Assembly: GCF_021729085.1 (NCBI RefSeq) | Contig: NZ_JAJSAR010000001.1 | Coordinates: 744,001-808,000 of the forward strand | Direction: 5' to 3' | DNA length: 64,000 nucleotides | Source of the DNA: Pseudohongiella sp. O18 | Lineage (GTDB): Bacteria; Pseudomonadota; Gammaproteobacteria; Pseudomonadales; Pseudohongiellaceae | In this document: one piece after another, positions 37,364 through 47,045 of the stretch | Layout of the letters: every line of letters starts with the position of its first letter | Numbering within the stretch: position 1 is the stretch's first letter | Program-made: the position numbers and the translations under genes | Notes under the pieces: generated by a model | Seen by the model: only the letters and a program-made list of their open reading frames with translations | The model's database searches: none | What the model was told of the DNA's origin: nothing

Positions 37364-40300
37364 ATGACGATTCGCGTAGCCCTGAAACACTCCACCCGCT
37401 ATAACTTTGACAGACCCGTTCAGGTGCATCCGCATCATATTCGCCTGAAACCAGCACCCCACTGCCGCACACCCATCGAGGCCTACAGCCTCAAGATCAC
37501 CGGTGGTCAGTACTTTATCAACTGGCAGCAGGACCCATTCGGCAACCATGTGGCGCGGCTCGTGTTCCCCGACAAGATGACCCAGCTTCACGTTGACGTG
37601 GAAGTCATTGCGCCGATGACGGTCATCAACCCCTTCGATTTTTTTGTGGAGGAGTACGCCGAACATTTTCCATTCAGCTATCCAGAAGCGCTTAAAAAGG
37701 ATCTGGCGCCGTACCTGGAAACAGGTCGGGCAGGATCAGACGGGCAGGACGGACCCTTGCTGGAGGCCTGGCTGGAGCGGGCCAGAACAGAATTGCTGGG
37801 CACAAAAGACCTCTTGATCGCCAGTGCACTGGTGGCACTGAATCAGCAGCTCAGCAATGATATTGAATACCTTATCCGTATGGAGCCGGGCGTTCAGACG
37901 CCTGAGGAGACCTTGCAGAAGGCCAAAGGCTCATGTCGCGATTCGGCCTGGTTACTGGTCCATATTCTGCGCCGACTGGGGCTCGCAGCGCGGTTTGTGT
38001 CCGGATATCTGATACAACTGAAGGCGGACGTCAAAGCCCTGGATGGGCCATCGGGAACAGACGTTGATTTCACCGACCTGCATGCCTGGACTGAGGTATA
38101 CATACCCGGTGCTGGCTGGATCGGTCTGGATCCGACCTCCGGACTGTTTGCTGGTGAGGGACACCTGCCACTTGCAGCCACACCTGAGCCATCTACCGCA
38201 GCTGCAATCACCGGCTCAACAGGAAAGTGTGAGGTTGAGTTTGACTTCGCCATGAGCGTGACCCGCATTCACGAGGACCCCCGGGTTACCAAGCCATACA
38301 CAGACGCGCAGTGGGAAAAAATTGATGCGCTGGGCGAGCAGGTGGATACGCAACTGGAAACACTTGATGTGCGATTGACCATGGGAGGTGAGCCCACTTT
38401 TGTGTCAATCGATGATATGGATGCACCAGAATGGACCATCGCCGCGCAGGGACCCACAAAGCGCCGGTTCGCCGAGAATCTGCTGCACCGCCTGCGACCA
38501 CACTACGCATCCAACTCCCTGCTGCATTATCAGCAGGGCAAGTGGTATCCCGGCGAACCGCTGCCGCGTTGGGCGCTTGCCTGTTACTGGCGAAAAGACG
38601 GCAAGGCAATCTGGAAAGATGATCGCTGGCTGGCCCGCATGGATCAGGACTATGGAGTTGGCGAGTCTCAATTACGTCAGTTTGCCAGTGTTCTGGTCAA
38701 GCGCCTTGCGCTCGACGAAAAGTACCTGATCCCGTGTTATGAGGATGCGTATCACTATCTATGGCTGGAGCGTCAACAGCCGGTTGATATTGATCTGCGC
38801 AGCGAAAAGCTGGGCAAGGATGAAGATCGCCTGCGACTCGCACGTTTGCTCGAGCGTGGTATGGACGCGTTGGTGGGTCTGGCACTTCCACTGACGGCAA
38901 CTTCGGTGCAACAGAGTGAGTCAAAACAGCCGCGGCTGTGGTTGAGCGGCCGCTGGCATGTGCGTCGCGATCATCTGTATCTGATCCCTGGCGATTCGCC
39001 AATGGGTTTGCGATTGCCATTGAGTGCGTTGCCAGTCAAAAAGCGTGAAGAAGAGCAGGCGCCTTCCTGGTTTGGGGAGCTGCCACCGCTGGAGGACGAA
39101 AACGGCGAGGTCGCCCAGTGGTATAGCGAGTCGCCGCAAATACAGCCGGGGGTCACGCAAACTGGCCTGCATATTCATGGGCGGAGCCAGGAATGGCAGG
39201 AACAGATCCCGAATGAGAAAGCGGATGAAACCATCGGCACCGCATTGTGTCTGGAACCCAGAGACGGCAAATTATTCGTATTCATGCCGCCGCTGCCGCT
39301 GCTGGAAGACTATCTGGCTTTGCTGGCAGCTATTGAGAACACAGCGGCCGAGCTGAAGTTGCCAGTCTGCATAGAGGGATATCCACCACCTTCAGACCCC
39401 CGCCTGCAAAAATTCATGATCACGCCGGATCCCGGTGTCATCGAAGTCAACGTCGCGCCATCGAAGAGCTGGCGCGAACTGGTCACCAATACCCGTGTGC
39501 TGTATGAAGAGGCACGGCTGAGCAGGCTGGGAACGGAAAAGTTCATGCTTGATGGCCGGCACACCGGCACTGGCGGGGGTAACCATGTCACGCTGGGCGG
39601 GGCAACGCCGGCTGACTCCCCCTTCCTGCGACGGCCGGACCTGCTGGCCAGCATGCTGACATTCTGGCAGCACCATCCCAGTCTTTCCTACCTGTTCTCA
39701 GGAATGTTCCTTGGGCCGACCAGTCAGGCGCCGCGCGTCGATGAGGCGCGTCATGAAGCCCTCTATGAGCTGGAGATCGCGATGTCGCAAATGCCAGTTG
39801 GCGATGTTCCAGCCCCCTGGATTGTGGATCGCTTGTTGCGGAATTTGCTGACCGATATTACTGGCAACACCCATCGTGCCGAGTTCTGTATCGACAAGTT
39901 GTACTCACCGGACTCCGCTACCGGGCGCCTGGGCTTGCTGGAATTGCGCGGTTTTGAAATGCCACCGCATGCAGAGATGAGCCTGATGCAGCAATTGTTG
40001 ATTCGGGCGCTGGTAGCCAGGTTTTACGCCTCACCCTATCGCAAGCCACTGGTGCGTTGGGGAACCGCGCTGCACGATAAATGGATGATGCCGTACTACA
40101 TCTGGCAGGATCTGTGTGACGTGCTGGCAGATCTGCGCGATCATGGCTTCGAATTCCAGAGCGAATGGTTTGCGCCATTCCTGGAGTTTCGTTTTCCGCT
40201 GGCCGGCGAGGCGCAGTACGACAGCGTGCAAATTCAGCTGCGACAGGCAATAGAGCCCTGGCATGTGCTGGGAGAGGAAGCCAGCGGCGGCGGCACAGCG

Positions 40301-40753
40301 CGTTATGTCGATTCATCTGTCGAGAGGCTGGAAGTCAAATTGACAGGCTACAACCCGGCACGCCATGTCCTTACCTGCAATGGCTACAAGGTCCCGCTGC
40401 AGCCTACCGAGCAATCCGCGCAGGCGGTGGCGGCGGTACGTTTCAGAGCCTGGCAGCCACCATCGGCACTGCACCCGATGATCAAGGTGCACGCACCGCT
40501 GGTCTTTGATCTGGTGGATACCTGGAATGGGCGTTCTATAGGTGGCTGTACCTACCATGTGTCGCATCCGGCTGGCAGAAACTACGAGACATTCCCGGTC
40601 AACGCAAACGAGGCTGAGGCCAGGCGTATGGCGCGGTTCTGGGCCCATGGTCATACTCAGGGACAGATTGCTGAAATCAAGCGTGTGTCGGTGCGGGAGT
40701 ACCCGCATACCCTGGACCTGAGGCGCAGCGCAGTCACTGATTCAGATCTGTAG
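37364..40753 (+). CDS. Transglutaminase-like - DUF2126 giant protein
   Basis: This protein has 1129 residues. The N-terminal 270 form a bacterial transglutaminase-like domain with a beta-rich start and the triad C191 (AKGSCRDSAW), H240 (DLHAWTEVY) and D256 (GWIGLDPTSG). From about 320 to the end is DUF2126, which follows DVRLTMGGEPTFVSIDDMD and contains an unusual run with DGRHTGTGGGNHVTLGGATPADSPFLRRPDLLASMLTFWQ-type motifs and RAEFCIDKLYSP. DUF2126 has been related to amidoligase (glutamine synthetase-like) folds, so both peptide-bond making and breaking may be in one chain. It is the first gene of the rightward operon. Confidence 0.92.
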   Translation: MTIRVALKHSTRYNFDRPVQVHPHHIRLKPAPHCRTPIEAYSLKITGGQYFINWQQDPFGNHVARLVFPDKMTQLHVDVEVIAPMTVINPFDFFVEEYAEHFPFSYPEALKKDLAPYLETGRAGSDGQDGPLLEAWLERARTELLGTKDLLIASALVALNQQLSNDIEYLIRMEPGVQTPEETLQKAKGSCRDSAWLLVHILRRLGLAARFVSGYLIQLKADVKALDGPSGTDVDFTDLHAWTEVYIPGAGWIGLDPTSGLFAGEGHLPLAATPEPSTAAAITGSTGKCEVEFDFAMSVTRIHEDPRVTKPYTDAQWEKIDALGEQVDTQLETLDVRLTMGGEPTFVSIDDMDAPEWTIAAQGPTKRRFAENLLHRLRPHYASNSLLHYQQGKWYPGEPLPRWALACYWRKDGKAIWKDDRWLARMDQDYGVGESQLRQFASVLVKRLALDEKYLIPCYEDAYHYLWLERQQPVDIDLRSEKLGKDEDRLRLARLLERGMDALVGLALPLTATSVQQSESKQPRLWLSGRWHVRRDHLYLIPGDSPMGLRLPLSALPVKKREEEQAPSWFGELPPLEDENGEVAQWYSESPQIQPGVTQTGLHIHGRSQEWQEQIPNEKADETIGTALCLEPRDGKLFVFMPPLPLLEDYLALLAAIENTAAELKLPVCIEGYPPPSDPRLQKFMITPDPGVIEVNVAPSKSWRELVTNTRVLYEEARLSRLGTEKFMLDGRHTGTGGGNHVTLGGATPADSPFLRRPDLLASMLTFWQHHPSLSYLFSGMFLGPTSQAPRVDEARHEALYELEIAMSQMPVGDVPAPWIVDRLLRNLLTDITGNTHRAEFCIDKLYSPDSATGRLGLLELRGFEMPPHAEMSLMQQLLIRALVARFYASPYRKPLVRWGTALHDKWMMPYYIWQDLCDVLADLRDHGFEFQSEWFAPFLEFRFPLAGEAQYDSVQIQLRQAIEPWHVLGEEASGGGTARYVDSSVERLEVKLTGYNPARHVLTCNGYKVPLQPTEQSAQAVAAVRFRAWQPPSALHPMIKVHAPLVFDLVDTWNGRSIGGCTYHVSHPAGRNYETFPVNANEAEARRMARFWAHGHTQGQIAEIKRVSVREYPHTLDLRRSAVTDSDL

Positions 40754-40882
40754 TGCTCTGGCAACTGGCGGTCGCTCAAGAACTTTGCGAACCAGGCAGA
40801 CTGGACACTAAGCATGTGTACTTGTCAGCCGATACACCGCATGACAAGATCTACCGGTTTTTAATCAGGAACAGGCCAACCC

Positions 40883-43507
40883 ATGCAGTCCGCAAGCCCC
40901 GCTGACCCCGTCAAATCCCTGCTGGGCGACTACCCTGGTCATGGTGCTCATGACGAGTTGTACGAGCGTGGGCAGGTCAGGGCGCACTGGCAGCAGCTGC
41001 TGACTGAATTTGCAGCGCTGGGCGCAGAGCTTCTCACACAGCGCAGCGACGAAGCACAAAACCTGCTGCACGAGAATGGTGTCACCTTTAATCCTTACGA
41101 AGACGACCCCGGCCAGCAGCGCTCCTGGCGACTCGACTGCATGCCCTGGGTCATCAGTACGGCTGAATGGGACGCGCTGGAAAAAGGGCTGCAGCAACGC
41201 AGCAGGCTTCTGGCTCACCTGCTGGATGATCTGTACGGTGAACGCCATGTGATTGCTGAGGGTCTGTTGCCGCCGGAGCTGGTTTATACCCATCCCGGAT
41301 TTCTGTTTTCTGCCGCTGACTCGCCCCCCATGGTTGAACGACCGCTGCTGATTTCCCACGGCTGCGATGTTGTTCGCGATCATGAAGGGCAATGGCTGGT
41401 GCTTGGCGACCTGACACAATCACCCTCCGGTGTGGGTTACGCACTGGAAAACCGGATCACACTGTCCCGCGCACTGCCGGGCCTTTACCGTGATGCACCA
41501 CTGAAACGACTGGCCGGGTTTCTGCAGGCACAGCACCGATGCCTGGCGGCACTGGCGCCGGCGCACCGCGAGCAGGCCAATATCGTCCTGCTGACGCCGG
41601 GTCCAGGAAGTCCCGGTTATTTCGAACACGCCTGGCTGGCAAACTACATGAACGTGCCTCTGGTAGAGGGCGACGATCTGGTCGTGCGCGAAGGCCAGGT
41701 ATGCGTGCGAACACTGGGTGGGCTGAACCAGGTTGATGTCATTCTGCGCCAGATCAATGACCCCTGGTGTGACCCGCTGGAGCTGCGACCGGATTCGCTG
41801 CTGGGTGTCCCAGGCCTGCTGCAGGCTGCGCGTGATGGTGAAGTCAGGATCGTCAACGCGCTGGGCGCCGGTGTGCTGGAGCATCCGGCCCTGGCGGCAT
41901 TTCTGCCGGTACTCTGTGAACGTCTGCTGGGTGAAGCGCTGATGCTGCCATGTCGTGAAACACTGTGGTGTGGAGACAATGATGCGCTGCAGCGCATAAG
42001 ACAGGCACCGGAAGAATGGATCCTGCGAGACATTACACAACCTGGCAAAGCCTTCAGGGTTGACCAGATGGGGCTTGAAGCTGCACGTCATCTTAGGATG
42101 GACCTGAATGCGCGCCCCCATCTGTTCTCTGCCCAGCGTCCCATAAAAACGGCCGTGACACCGGGCTTCAATCCCCGCACCGGTCAACTGGAGCGTCAGC
42201 AGGCCTCACTGCGACTGTTTTCACTGCTGGAACCGAATGACATTCCCAAGCCTGTTGCCGAGCAGCATTTCCGCATCATGCCTGGCGGTCTGGCCTGGGT
42301 GGGAGAACCCGGCTCAGCGATGATGAAAAGTGCAGTGGTCAAAGACATCTGGGTGCTGGCGCCGGTACCACAGCCGCACATCAGTATGCTCAGGCATGCC
42401 GGCGGTCCCATTCTGGTGACACGTGATGGCAAGGATCTGCCATGCCGGGTCGCAGAGAGTCTGTTCTGGCTGGGCCGCTACGGGGAACGCCTGGATGTGC
42501 GCGCCCGTCTGCTGCGTGAATCCCTGACCAAACTCCTGCAGGAAGACCCTCACAGCGAGGGCGCGACGCTGCTGCCTGACCTGATGACCGCATTGGATGT
42601 GGCACCTGATGCTGATGAACTTGAAGAAATGCTGAAGGAGCTTCCTGAGCATCCAAGATTTTCCAAGGCGCATACGCTGGCGCGGGACCGATTATTGAAT
42701 TTGCTGGCAGACCAGGGGCCACAGGGTATGCCAGGAATTTTTGCCAGTTTTGTGCGCAACAGCCGTTCCGTGCGTGACCATCTTGGCGACGACCTCTGGC
42801 GCTCGGTCAGCAATATTCGCCAGCGCTGCAATGCCATGTCTCGCGCGCGCGGCGTAGTTGCTGGCCAGCGACTGCTGGAAGCCGTGGTATTGGATCTTGC
42901 TGCATTTTTTGGCCTTTGCAACGAAACCATGCCGCACCACTATGGCTGGCGCTTTCTGGACATTGGTCGCTTTATCGAACGCATTCTGGGCACGCTGGAA
43001 TTACTGAAGCTGGCGCTGCTCACCGCCAGGCAGCCTGGCATCCCGCTATGGGAGGTGGTGCTGGCCACGACTGACAATTTCACGGTTTACCGACGTCGTT
43101 TCCGTTCACAACTGCATCCATCGGCAATCCTCGATCTGCTGCTGTTTGATGAGACCAACCCGCGTTCGGTGGGTTATATGTTGCGCCGCATTCAGCGGCA
43201 GGTGGCGCGTCTGCCGGGCCAATCGCAGTCGTCCTACCGTAACCTGGAGAACCGCCTGATCATCGAGGCGACCAGTACTCTGCATTTGATGGATATCGAG
43301 ACCCTGGCTGATCTCGAAAACTCCGACTCGGCCCGAGAGGCCCTGACGGATCTGCTGGATCGGATTATTGCGCCGATGTCCGCGCTGTCGGATGCCATCT
43401 CGCACAGTCACTTCAGTCATGTTGAGGCGCCGCGCCAGCTGGTCACCATGCAGGTCAGCCCGGGTCTGGACGATGGCAAGACGCCAGCCAGGAGTGAGCG
43501 CCGATGA
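40883..43507 (+). CDS. Fused circularly permuted ATP-grasp / alpha-E protein with altered ATP motifs
   Basis: This 874-residue protein joins both partners that are separate in the leftward operon. Residues about 20-510 are the permuted ATP-grasp part and residues about 525-850 the alpha-E part (CRVAESLFWLGRYGERLDVRARLL). In the ATP-grasp part, the EDN metal triplet of the paralogue is replaced by GDL (LVLGDLTQSPSG, 173-183). The VVKPANESGGYG nucleotide loop is replaced by ILRDITQPGK (380-389), so the ATP-contacting lysine and glycine loop are not seen. It may be a non-catalytic or strongly divergent ligase. The last bases overlap the next transglutaminase start (ATGA). Confidence 0.9.
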   Translation: MQSASPADPVKSLLGDYPGHGAHDELYERGQVRAHWQQLLTEFAALGAELLTQRSDEAQNLLHENGVTFNPYEDDPGQQRSWRLDCMPWVISTAEWDALEKGLQQRSRLLAHLLDDLYGERHVIAEGLLPPELVYTHPGFLFSAADSPPMVERPLLISHGCDVVRDHEGQWLVLGDLTQSPSGVGYALENRITLSRALPGLYRDAPLKRLAGFLQAQHRCLAALAPAHREQANIVLLTPGPGSPGYFEHAWLANYMNVPLVEGDDLVVREGQVCVRTLGGLNQVDVILRQINDPWCDPLELRPDSLLGVPGLLQAARDGEVRIVNALGAGVLEHPALAAFLPVLCERLLGEALMLPCRETLWCGDNDALQRIRQAPEEWILRDITQPGKAFRVDQMGLEAARHLRMDLNARPHLFSAQRPIKTAVTPGFNPRTGQLERQQASLRLFSLLEPNDIPKPVAEQHFRIMPGGLAWVGEPGSAMMKSAVVKDIWVLAPVPQPHISMLRHAGGPILVTRDGKDLPCRVAESLFWLGRYGERLDVRARLLRESLTKLLQEDPHSEGATLLPDLMTALDVAPDADELEEMLKELPEHPRFSKAHTLARDRLLNLLADQGPQGMPGIFASFVRNSRSVRDHLGDDLWRSVSNIRQRCNAMSRARGVVAGQRLLEAVVLDLAAFFGLCNETMPHHYGWRFLDIGRFIERILGTLELLKLALLTARQPGIPLWEVVLATTDNFTVYRRRFRSQLHPSAILDLLLFDETNPRSVGYMLRRIQRQVARLPGQSQSSYRNLENRLIIEATSTLHLMDIETLADLENSDSAREALTDLLDRIIAPMSALSDAISHSHFSHVEAPRQLVTMQVSPGLDDGKTPARSERR

Positions 43508-44427
43508 GATATCAGATTCGACACCTGACACGCTACGATTACAGTGGCCAGGCAACGCTCAGCCACAATGAAGCGCGGGTTCTGCCGCGCAATCTGCCCT
43601 GGCAGAAATGTCTGAACAGCGAGTGGCAGATCAGCCCGAAACCGGTCCGGCTGCGCGAGCGCAGCGATTTTTTTGGCAATCGGGTTGCCTATTTCTCGAC
43701 CGAGAGCGTGCACGACAGCCTCGAAGTGGTGGTCGTAAGTGAGGTTGATGTCAGCGCGCGTCCTGCCCAGGACATATTCAGCACCATTACCTGGCCTGAT
43801 GCGGTATCCGATGTCGCGCAAAGTCACCGTACCGGGAACAGAGAATGTATCGACGCCAGGCTGTACGTGCTGGAGTCGCCATTTGTCCGGCAGCAGCAGA
43901 CACTTCAGCAGTACGCCGAAGAGTGTTTTGAAGACACTTCAGACCTGATTCAGGGCCTGCATATCCTGAATAAACGCATATTTGATGAATTCACTTATGA
44001 TCCGGGGGTCACCACGACGGCAACCCCGGTGCATGAGGTTATGGCTGCCAAGCGCGGCGTCTGTCAGGATTTTGCGCATCTGATGATCGGATGCCTGCGC
44101 TCTCTTGGGCTGCCAGCGCGCTACGTGAGCGGTTACATGGAGACCCTGCCACCTCCCGGACAGGAGAAACTGCTGGGTGCTGATGCCACCCATGCCTGGA
44201 TTGCGGCCTTCATTCCGGGTTGGGGCTGGCTGGAGCTGGATCCAACCAACGGCTGCCTGCCGGACGAGCGTTATATCGTGCTGGGCTGGGGCCGTGATTA
44301 TGCTGACGTGACACCGCTCAAAGGTGTCATGACCGGCGGCGGGGAGCATGAGCTGTCAGTAGCTGTGGATGTCATTCCCAAAGAAGTCGAGCAGACCACA
44401 GCCGTGGCCCTGGATTTTGGCAAATAG
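43504..44427 (+). CDS. Transglutaminase-like cysteine protein
   Basis: The 307-residue protein begins with the beta-rich MRYQIRHLTRYDYSGQATLSHNE domain found in bacterial transglutaminase-like families. The catalytic core has C187 (AKRGVCQDFAH), H230 (ATHAWIAAF) and D246 (GWLELDPTNG). It completes the rightward operon and overlaps the fused ATP-grasp/alpha-E gene by four bases. Such enzymes may act as amidases or peptidases on the product of the adjacent ligases, or cross-link it to a protein. The substrate is unknown. Confidence 0.92.
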   Translation: MRYQIRHLTRYDYSGQATLSHNEARVLPRNLPWQKCLNSEWQISPKPVRLRERSDFFGNRVAYFSTESVHDSLEVVVVSEVDVSARPAQDIFSTITWPDAVSDVAQSHRTGNRECIDARLYVLESPFVRQQQTLQQYAEECFEDTSDLIQGLHILNKRIFDEFTYDPGVTTTATPVHEVMAAKRGVCQDFAHLMIGCLRSLGLPARYVSGYMETLPPPGQEKLLGADATHAWIAAFIPGWGWLELDPTNGCLPDERYIVLGWGRDYADVTPLKGVMTGGGEHELSVAVDVIPKEVEQTTAVALDFGK

Positions 44428-44487
44428 CGGACGCGCTGTTTGCGACATAATATCCGGCACGCACAAATCAAGAGACAGGAGTCAGTG

Positions 44488-45243
44488 ATGAAAAAAGTGG
44501 TACTGGTGACAGGAGCCTCCTCGGGCATTGGTGAAGCGACCGCGCGGAAGTTCGCCGAGCATGGCTTTGCCGTGATTCTGGCGGCCCGGAGCGAAGACAA
44601 ATTGAAGGCGCTGGCGGACTCCCTGCAATCCGTCACTGATGTCCATGCGGCCCGTCTGGATGTTACCGATCCTGCATCCATTGATGCGTTTTTTCTGAGT
44701 CTGCCCAAGGCCTTTCAGCACATCGATGTGCTCGTTAACAATGCCGGTCTGGCGCTGGGTCTGGAGCCCGCACATGAGGCCCACATGGAAGACTGGGAAA
44801 CCATGGTGCAGACCAACATCATGGGTCTGCTCAGGGTGACCCGGCGCGTGTTGCCAGGCATGGTGGAGCGCAATGTCGGGCACGTTATCAACATTGGCTC
44901 AACGGCCGGCAACTGGCCCTATCCTGGTGGCAATGCCTATGGGGCCAGTAAAGCCTTTGTGCAGCAGTTCTCGCGCGGCCTGCGCTCGGACCTGCGCGGC
45001 ACGCGCATTCGTGTCACCAACATTGAGCCTGGGATGTGTGAGACCAATTTCTCCAACGTGCGCTTCAAATGGGATACTGACAAGGCCAGCAAAGTCTATG
45101 AAGGGACTCAGCCGCTCAGTGGCGAGGATATCGCCGACATCGTTTACTGGGTGAATTCAACCCCGGCCCATGTCAATGTAAACACGCTGGAAGTCATGCC
45201 GGTGAGCCAGACCTGGGCGCCGTTTCATATCCATCGCGAGTGA
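44488..45243 (+). CDS. SDR family NADP-dependent dehydrogenase (YdfG-like)
   Basis: The start at 44488 has AGGAG about eight bases upstream and gives MKKVVLVTGASSGIGEAT; the longer frame from 44440 adds nothing family-like. This is a classical SDR of 251 residues: a glycine motif near residue 8, NNAGLALG, then Ser (INIGSTAG) and the YGASK catalytic pair. The INIEPGM-type segment (VTNIEPGMCETNFSNVRF) and the C-terminal NVNTLEVMPVSQTWAPF resemble YdfG, which oxidises serine and 3-hydroxy acids. It is convergent with yicC, with two bases between the stops. Confidence 0.88.
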   Translation: MKKVVLVTGASSGIGEATARKFAEHGFAVILAARSEDKLKALADSLQSVTDVHAARLDVTDPASIDAFFLSLPKAFQHIDVLVNNAGLALGLEPAHEAHMEDWETMVQTNIMGLLRVTRRVLPGMVERNVGHVINIGSTAGNWPYPGGNAYGASKAFVQQFSRGLRSDLRGTRIRVTNIEPGMCETNFSNVRFKWDTDKASKVYEGTQPLSGEDIADIVYWVNSTPAHVNVNTLEVMPVSQTWAPFHIHRE

Positions 45244-45245
45244 AA

Positions 45246-46112
45246 TCACTCAATATTCTGGATCTGCTCGCGCATCTGCTCGATCAGCACCTTCAGCTCC
45301 ACCGCATTCAGTGTGGTTTCGGCCACAATAGACTTGGATGACAGGGTGTTCGCCTCGCGGTTGAGCTCCTGCATCAGAAAGTCCAGGCGCCGGCCGATGG
45401 GCTCTTTGCGGCCCAGCACGCGCTCCACTTCAGCCAGGTGGGTATCCAGACGGTCGAGTTCCTCATCCACATCGGCCTTCTGGGCCAGCAGCACGGTTTC
45501 CTGCTCCAGACGTGCTGGATCGAGTTCTGTCTTGAAGGCGTCAAGACGGCTGCGGATGTTGTCCTGCTGACGCTGCAGAATCTCCGGCAGCCGGTCTCGC
45601 AATGAGCTGACTATCTCGGCGATGGCAGCCAGACGCTGGCGAATCAGCCTGGCCAGCTCATCGCCTTCACGCTGCCGCGCTTCGTTAAAATCGGCCAGGG
45701 TCTCCTGCAACAGCGCCAGCGCATCGCTGTGCATACTGTCGGCATCCAGTTCATGCTCCTGCATGACGCCCGGCCAGCGCAGGACGTCTGCGACGGTCAG
45801 AGGGCGCGCATCGCTGATGATGGCGCTGACCTGATCGCTCAGGGATTTTAGATGCTGAACGCGCTCGGTATTCAGGGCCTCCTGCACGGAGACATCCTCG
45901 CGCATCTGGTAGCGCAGTGCGCAATCGACCTTGCCGCGCGCGATCGCCTTGCGCAGGGCGTCCCGTACAGCGGGCTCAAGCGACTTGAACATCTCAGGTA
46001 TGCGCAGGCCCGGCTCCAGGTAGCGATGATTGACGGAACGTATCTCCCAGCTCAGCGTGCCCCAGTCATACTCTTTTTGCTTCCTGGCGAAAGCCGTCAT
46101 GCTGGCTACCAT
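45246..46112 (-). CDS. yicC: YicC-family endoribonuclease
   Basis: This 288-residue protein has the family N-terminus MVASMTAFARKQKEYDWGTLSWEIRSVNHRYLEPGLRIPE and the C-terminal block RRLDFLMQELNREANTLSSKS (DUF1732). YicC proteins act in stationary-phase RNA metabolism and have endoribonuclease activity. The gene is divergent from rph (163-base gap), the standard neighbour in Gammaproteobacteria. Confidence 0.93.
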   Translation of the reverse strand: MVASMTAFARKQKEYDWGTLSWEIRSVNHRYLEPGLRIPEMFKSLEPAVRDALRKAIARGKVDCALRYQMREDVSVQEALNTERVQHLKSLSDQVSAIISDARPLTVADVLRWPGVMQEHELDADSMHSDALALLQETLADFNEARQREGDELARLIRQRLAAIAEIVSSLRDRLPEILQRQQDNIRSRLDAFKTELDPARLEQETVLLAQKADVDEELDRLDTHLAEVERVLGRKEPIGRRLDFLMQELNREANTLSSKSIVAETTLNAVELKVLIEQMREQIQNIE

Positions 46113-46275
46113 AGTGTCCCCTTTGTTCCTGTGCGTGTTGCTGCGGTGTGCGAGCAGATTTACATCTGTCGTAAACGATCAAGTGTAACCCAATCGCACA
46201 AAGATCGACGAGTGCAATGCCGGGGGGAATGCGGGATAATCACAGGCCGAACATTCATCAGTATTTTGAGGTTAC

Positions 46276-47022
46276 ATGTCTGACACTATCCAGAATTCCG
46301 TTATCCGTCCCAGTCAGCGCGCTGGCGACCAGCTTCGCGATATCCGCCTGACCCGCCGCTATACCAAACACGCCGAAGGCTCGGTACTGGTTGAGTTTGG
46401 TGACACCAAGGTTATCTGTACCGCTAGTGTGGAGGAGGGAGTGCCGCGATTTCTGAAGGGAAGTGGCCAGGGCTGGGTCACTGCGGAATACGGCATGCTG
46501 CCACGCTCCACCGGTTCACGAATGGATCGCGAGGCGGCACGAGGCAAGCAGAGTGGTCGCACACAGGAAATTCAGCGCCTTATTGGTCGCTCACTGCGAG
46601 CAGCTCTGGACATGTCACTGCTTGGCGAAAATACCATCAAACTGGATTGTGACGTGATTCAGGCCGATGGTGGCACACGTACGGCCTCCATCACGGGTGG
46701 CTGTGTGGCATTGCACGATGCGATCACTTTCATGCTTGAGAAAAAACTGATCAAGCAGAACCCGATCAAGCAGTTGATTGGCTCGGTTTCGGTTGGCATG
46801 TATCAGGGGATGCCAGTGCTGGATCTTGATTACGCTGAAGATTCAAACGCCGAGACCGATATGAATGTTGTAATGAACGATGCAGGACGCTTTATCGAAG
46901 TACAGGGGACCGCCGAAGACGGCGATTATGACTTTGAACAACTACAGCAGATGATCGGCCTGGCGCAAAAAGGAATTGCCGAATTGATTGTGAAGCAAAA
47001 GCAGGCGCTGGGGCTGGCATGA
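46276..47022 (+). CDS. rph: Ribonuclease PH
   Basis: This is a phosphate-dependent 3'-5' exoribonuclease that trims tRNA ends. The length of 248 residues is slightly longer than usual because of a seven-residue N-terminal extension. Core motifs are [48 protein letters not shown] and the [15 protein letters not shown] helix with phosphate-binding Arg residues, then DADVI-type [17 protein letters not shown]. It leads into pyrE; the rph stop overlaps a possible pyrE ATG. Confidence 0.96.
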   Translation: MSDTIQNSVIRPSQRAGDQLRDIRLTRRYTKHAEGSVLVEFGDTKVICTASVEEGVPRFLKGSGQGWVTAEYGMLPRSTGSRMDREAARGKQSGRTQEIQRLIGRSLRAALDMSLLGENTIKLDCDVIQADGGTRTASITGGCVALHDAITFMLEKKLIKQNPIKQLIGSVSVGMYQGMPVLDLDYAEDSNAETDMNVVMNDAGRFIEVQGTAEDGDYDFEQLQQMIGLAQKGIAELIVKQKQALGLA

Positions 47023-47045
47023 GCGACACACACGAGGAACAGGAG

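Noticed and set aside
40165-40509. Alternative-frame frames inside the DUF2126 gene
   Set aside because: Several 60-130 codon frames occur in the large G/C-rich genes on both strands; none has a start signal or a recognisable sequence.
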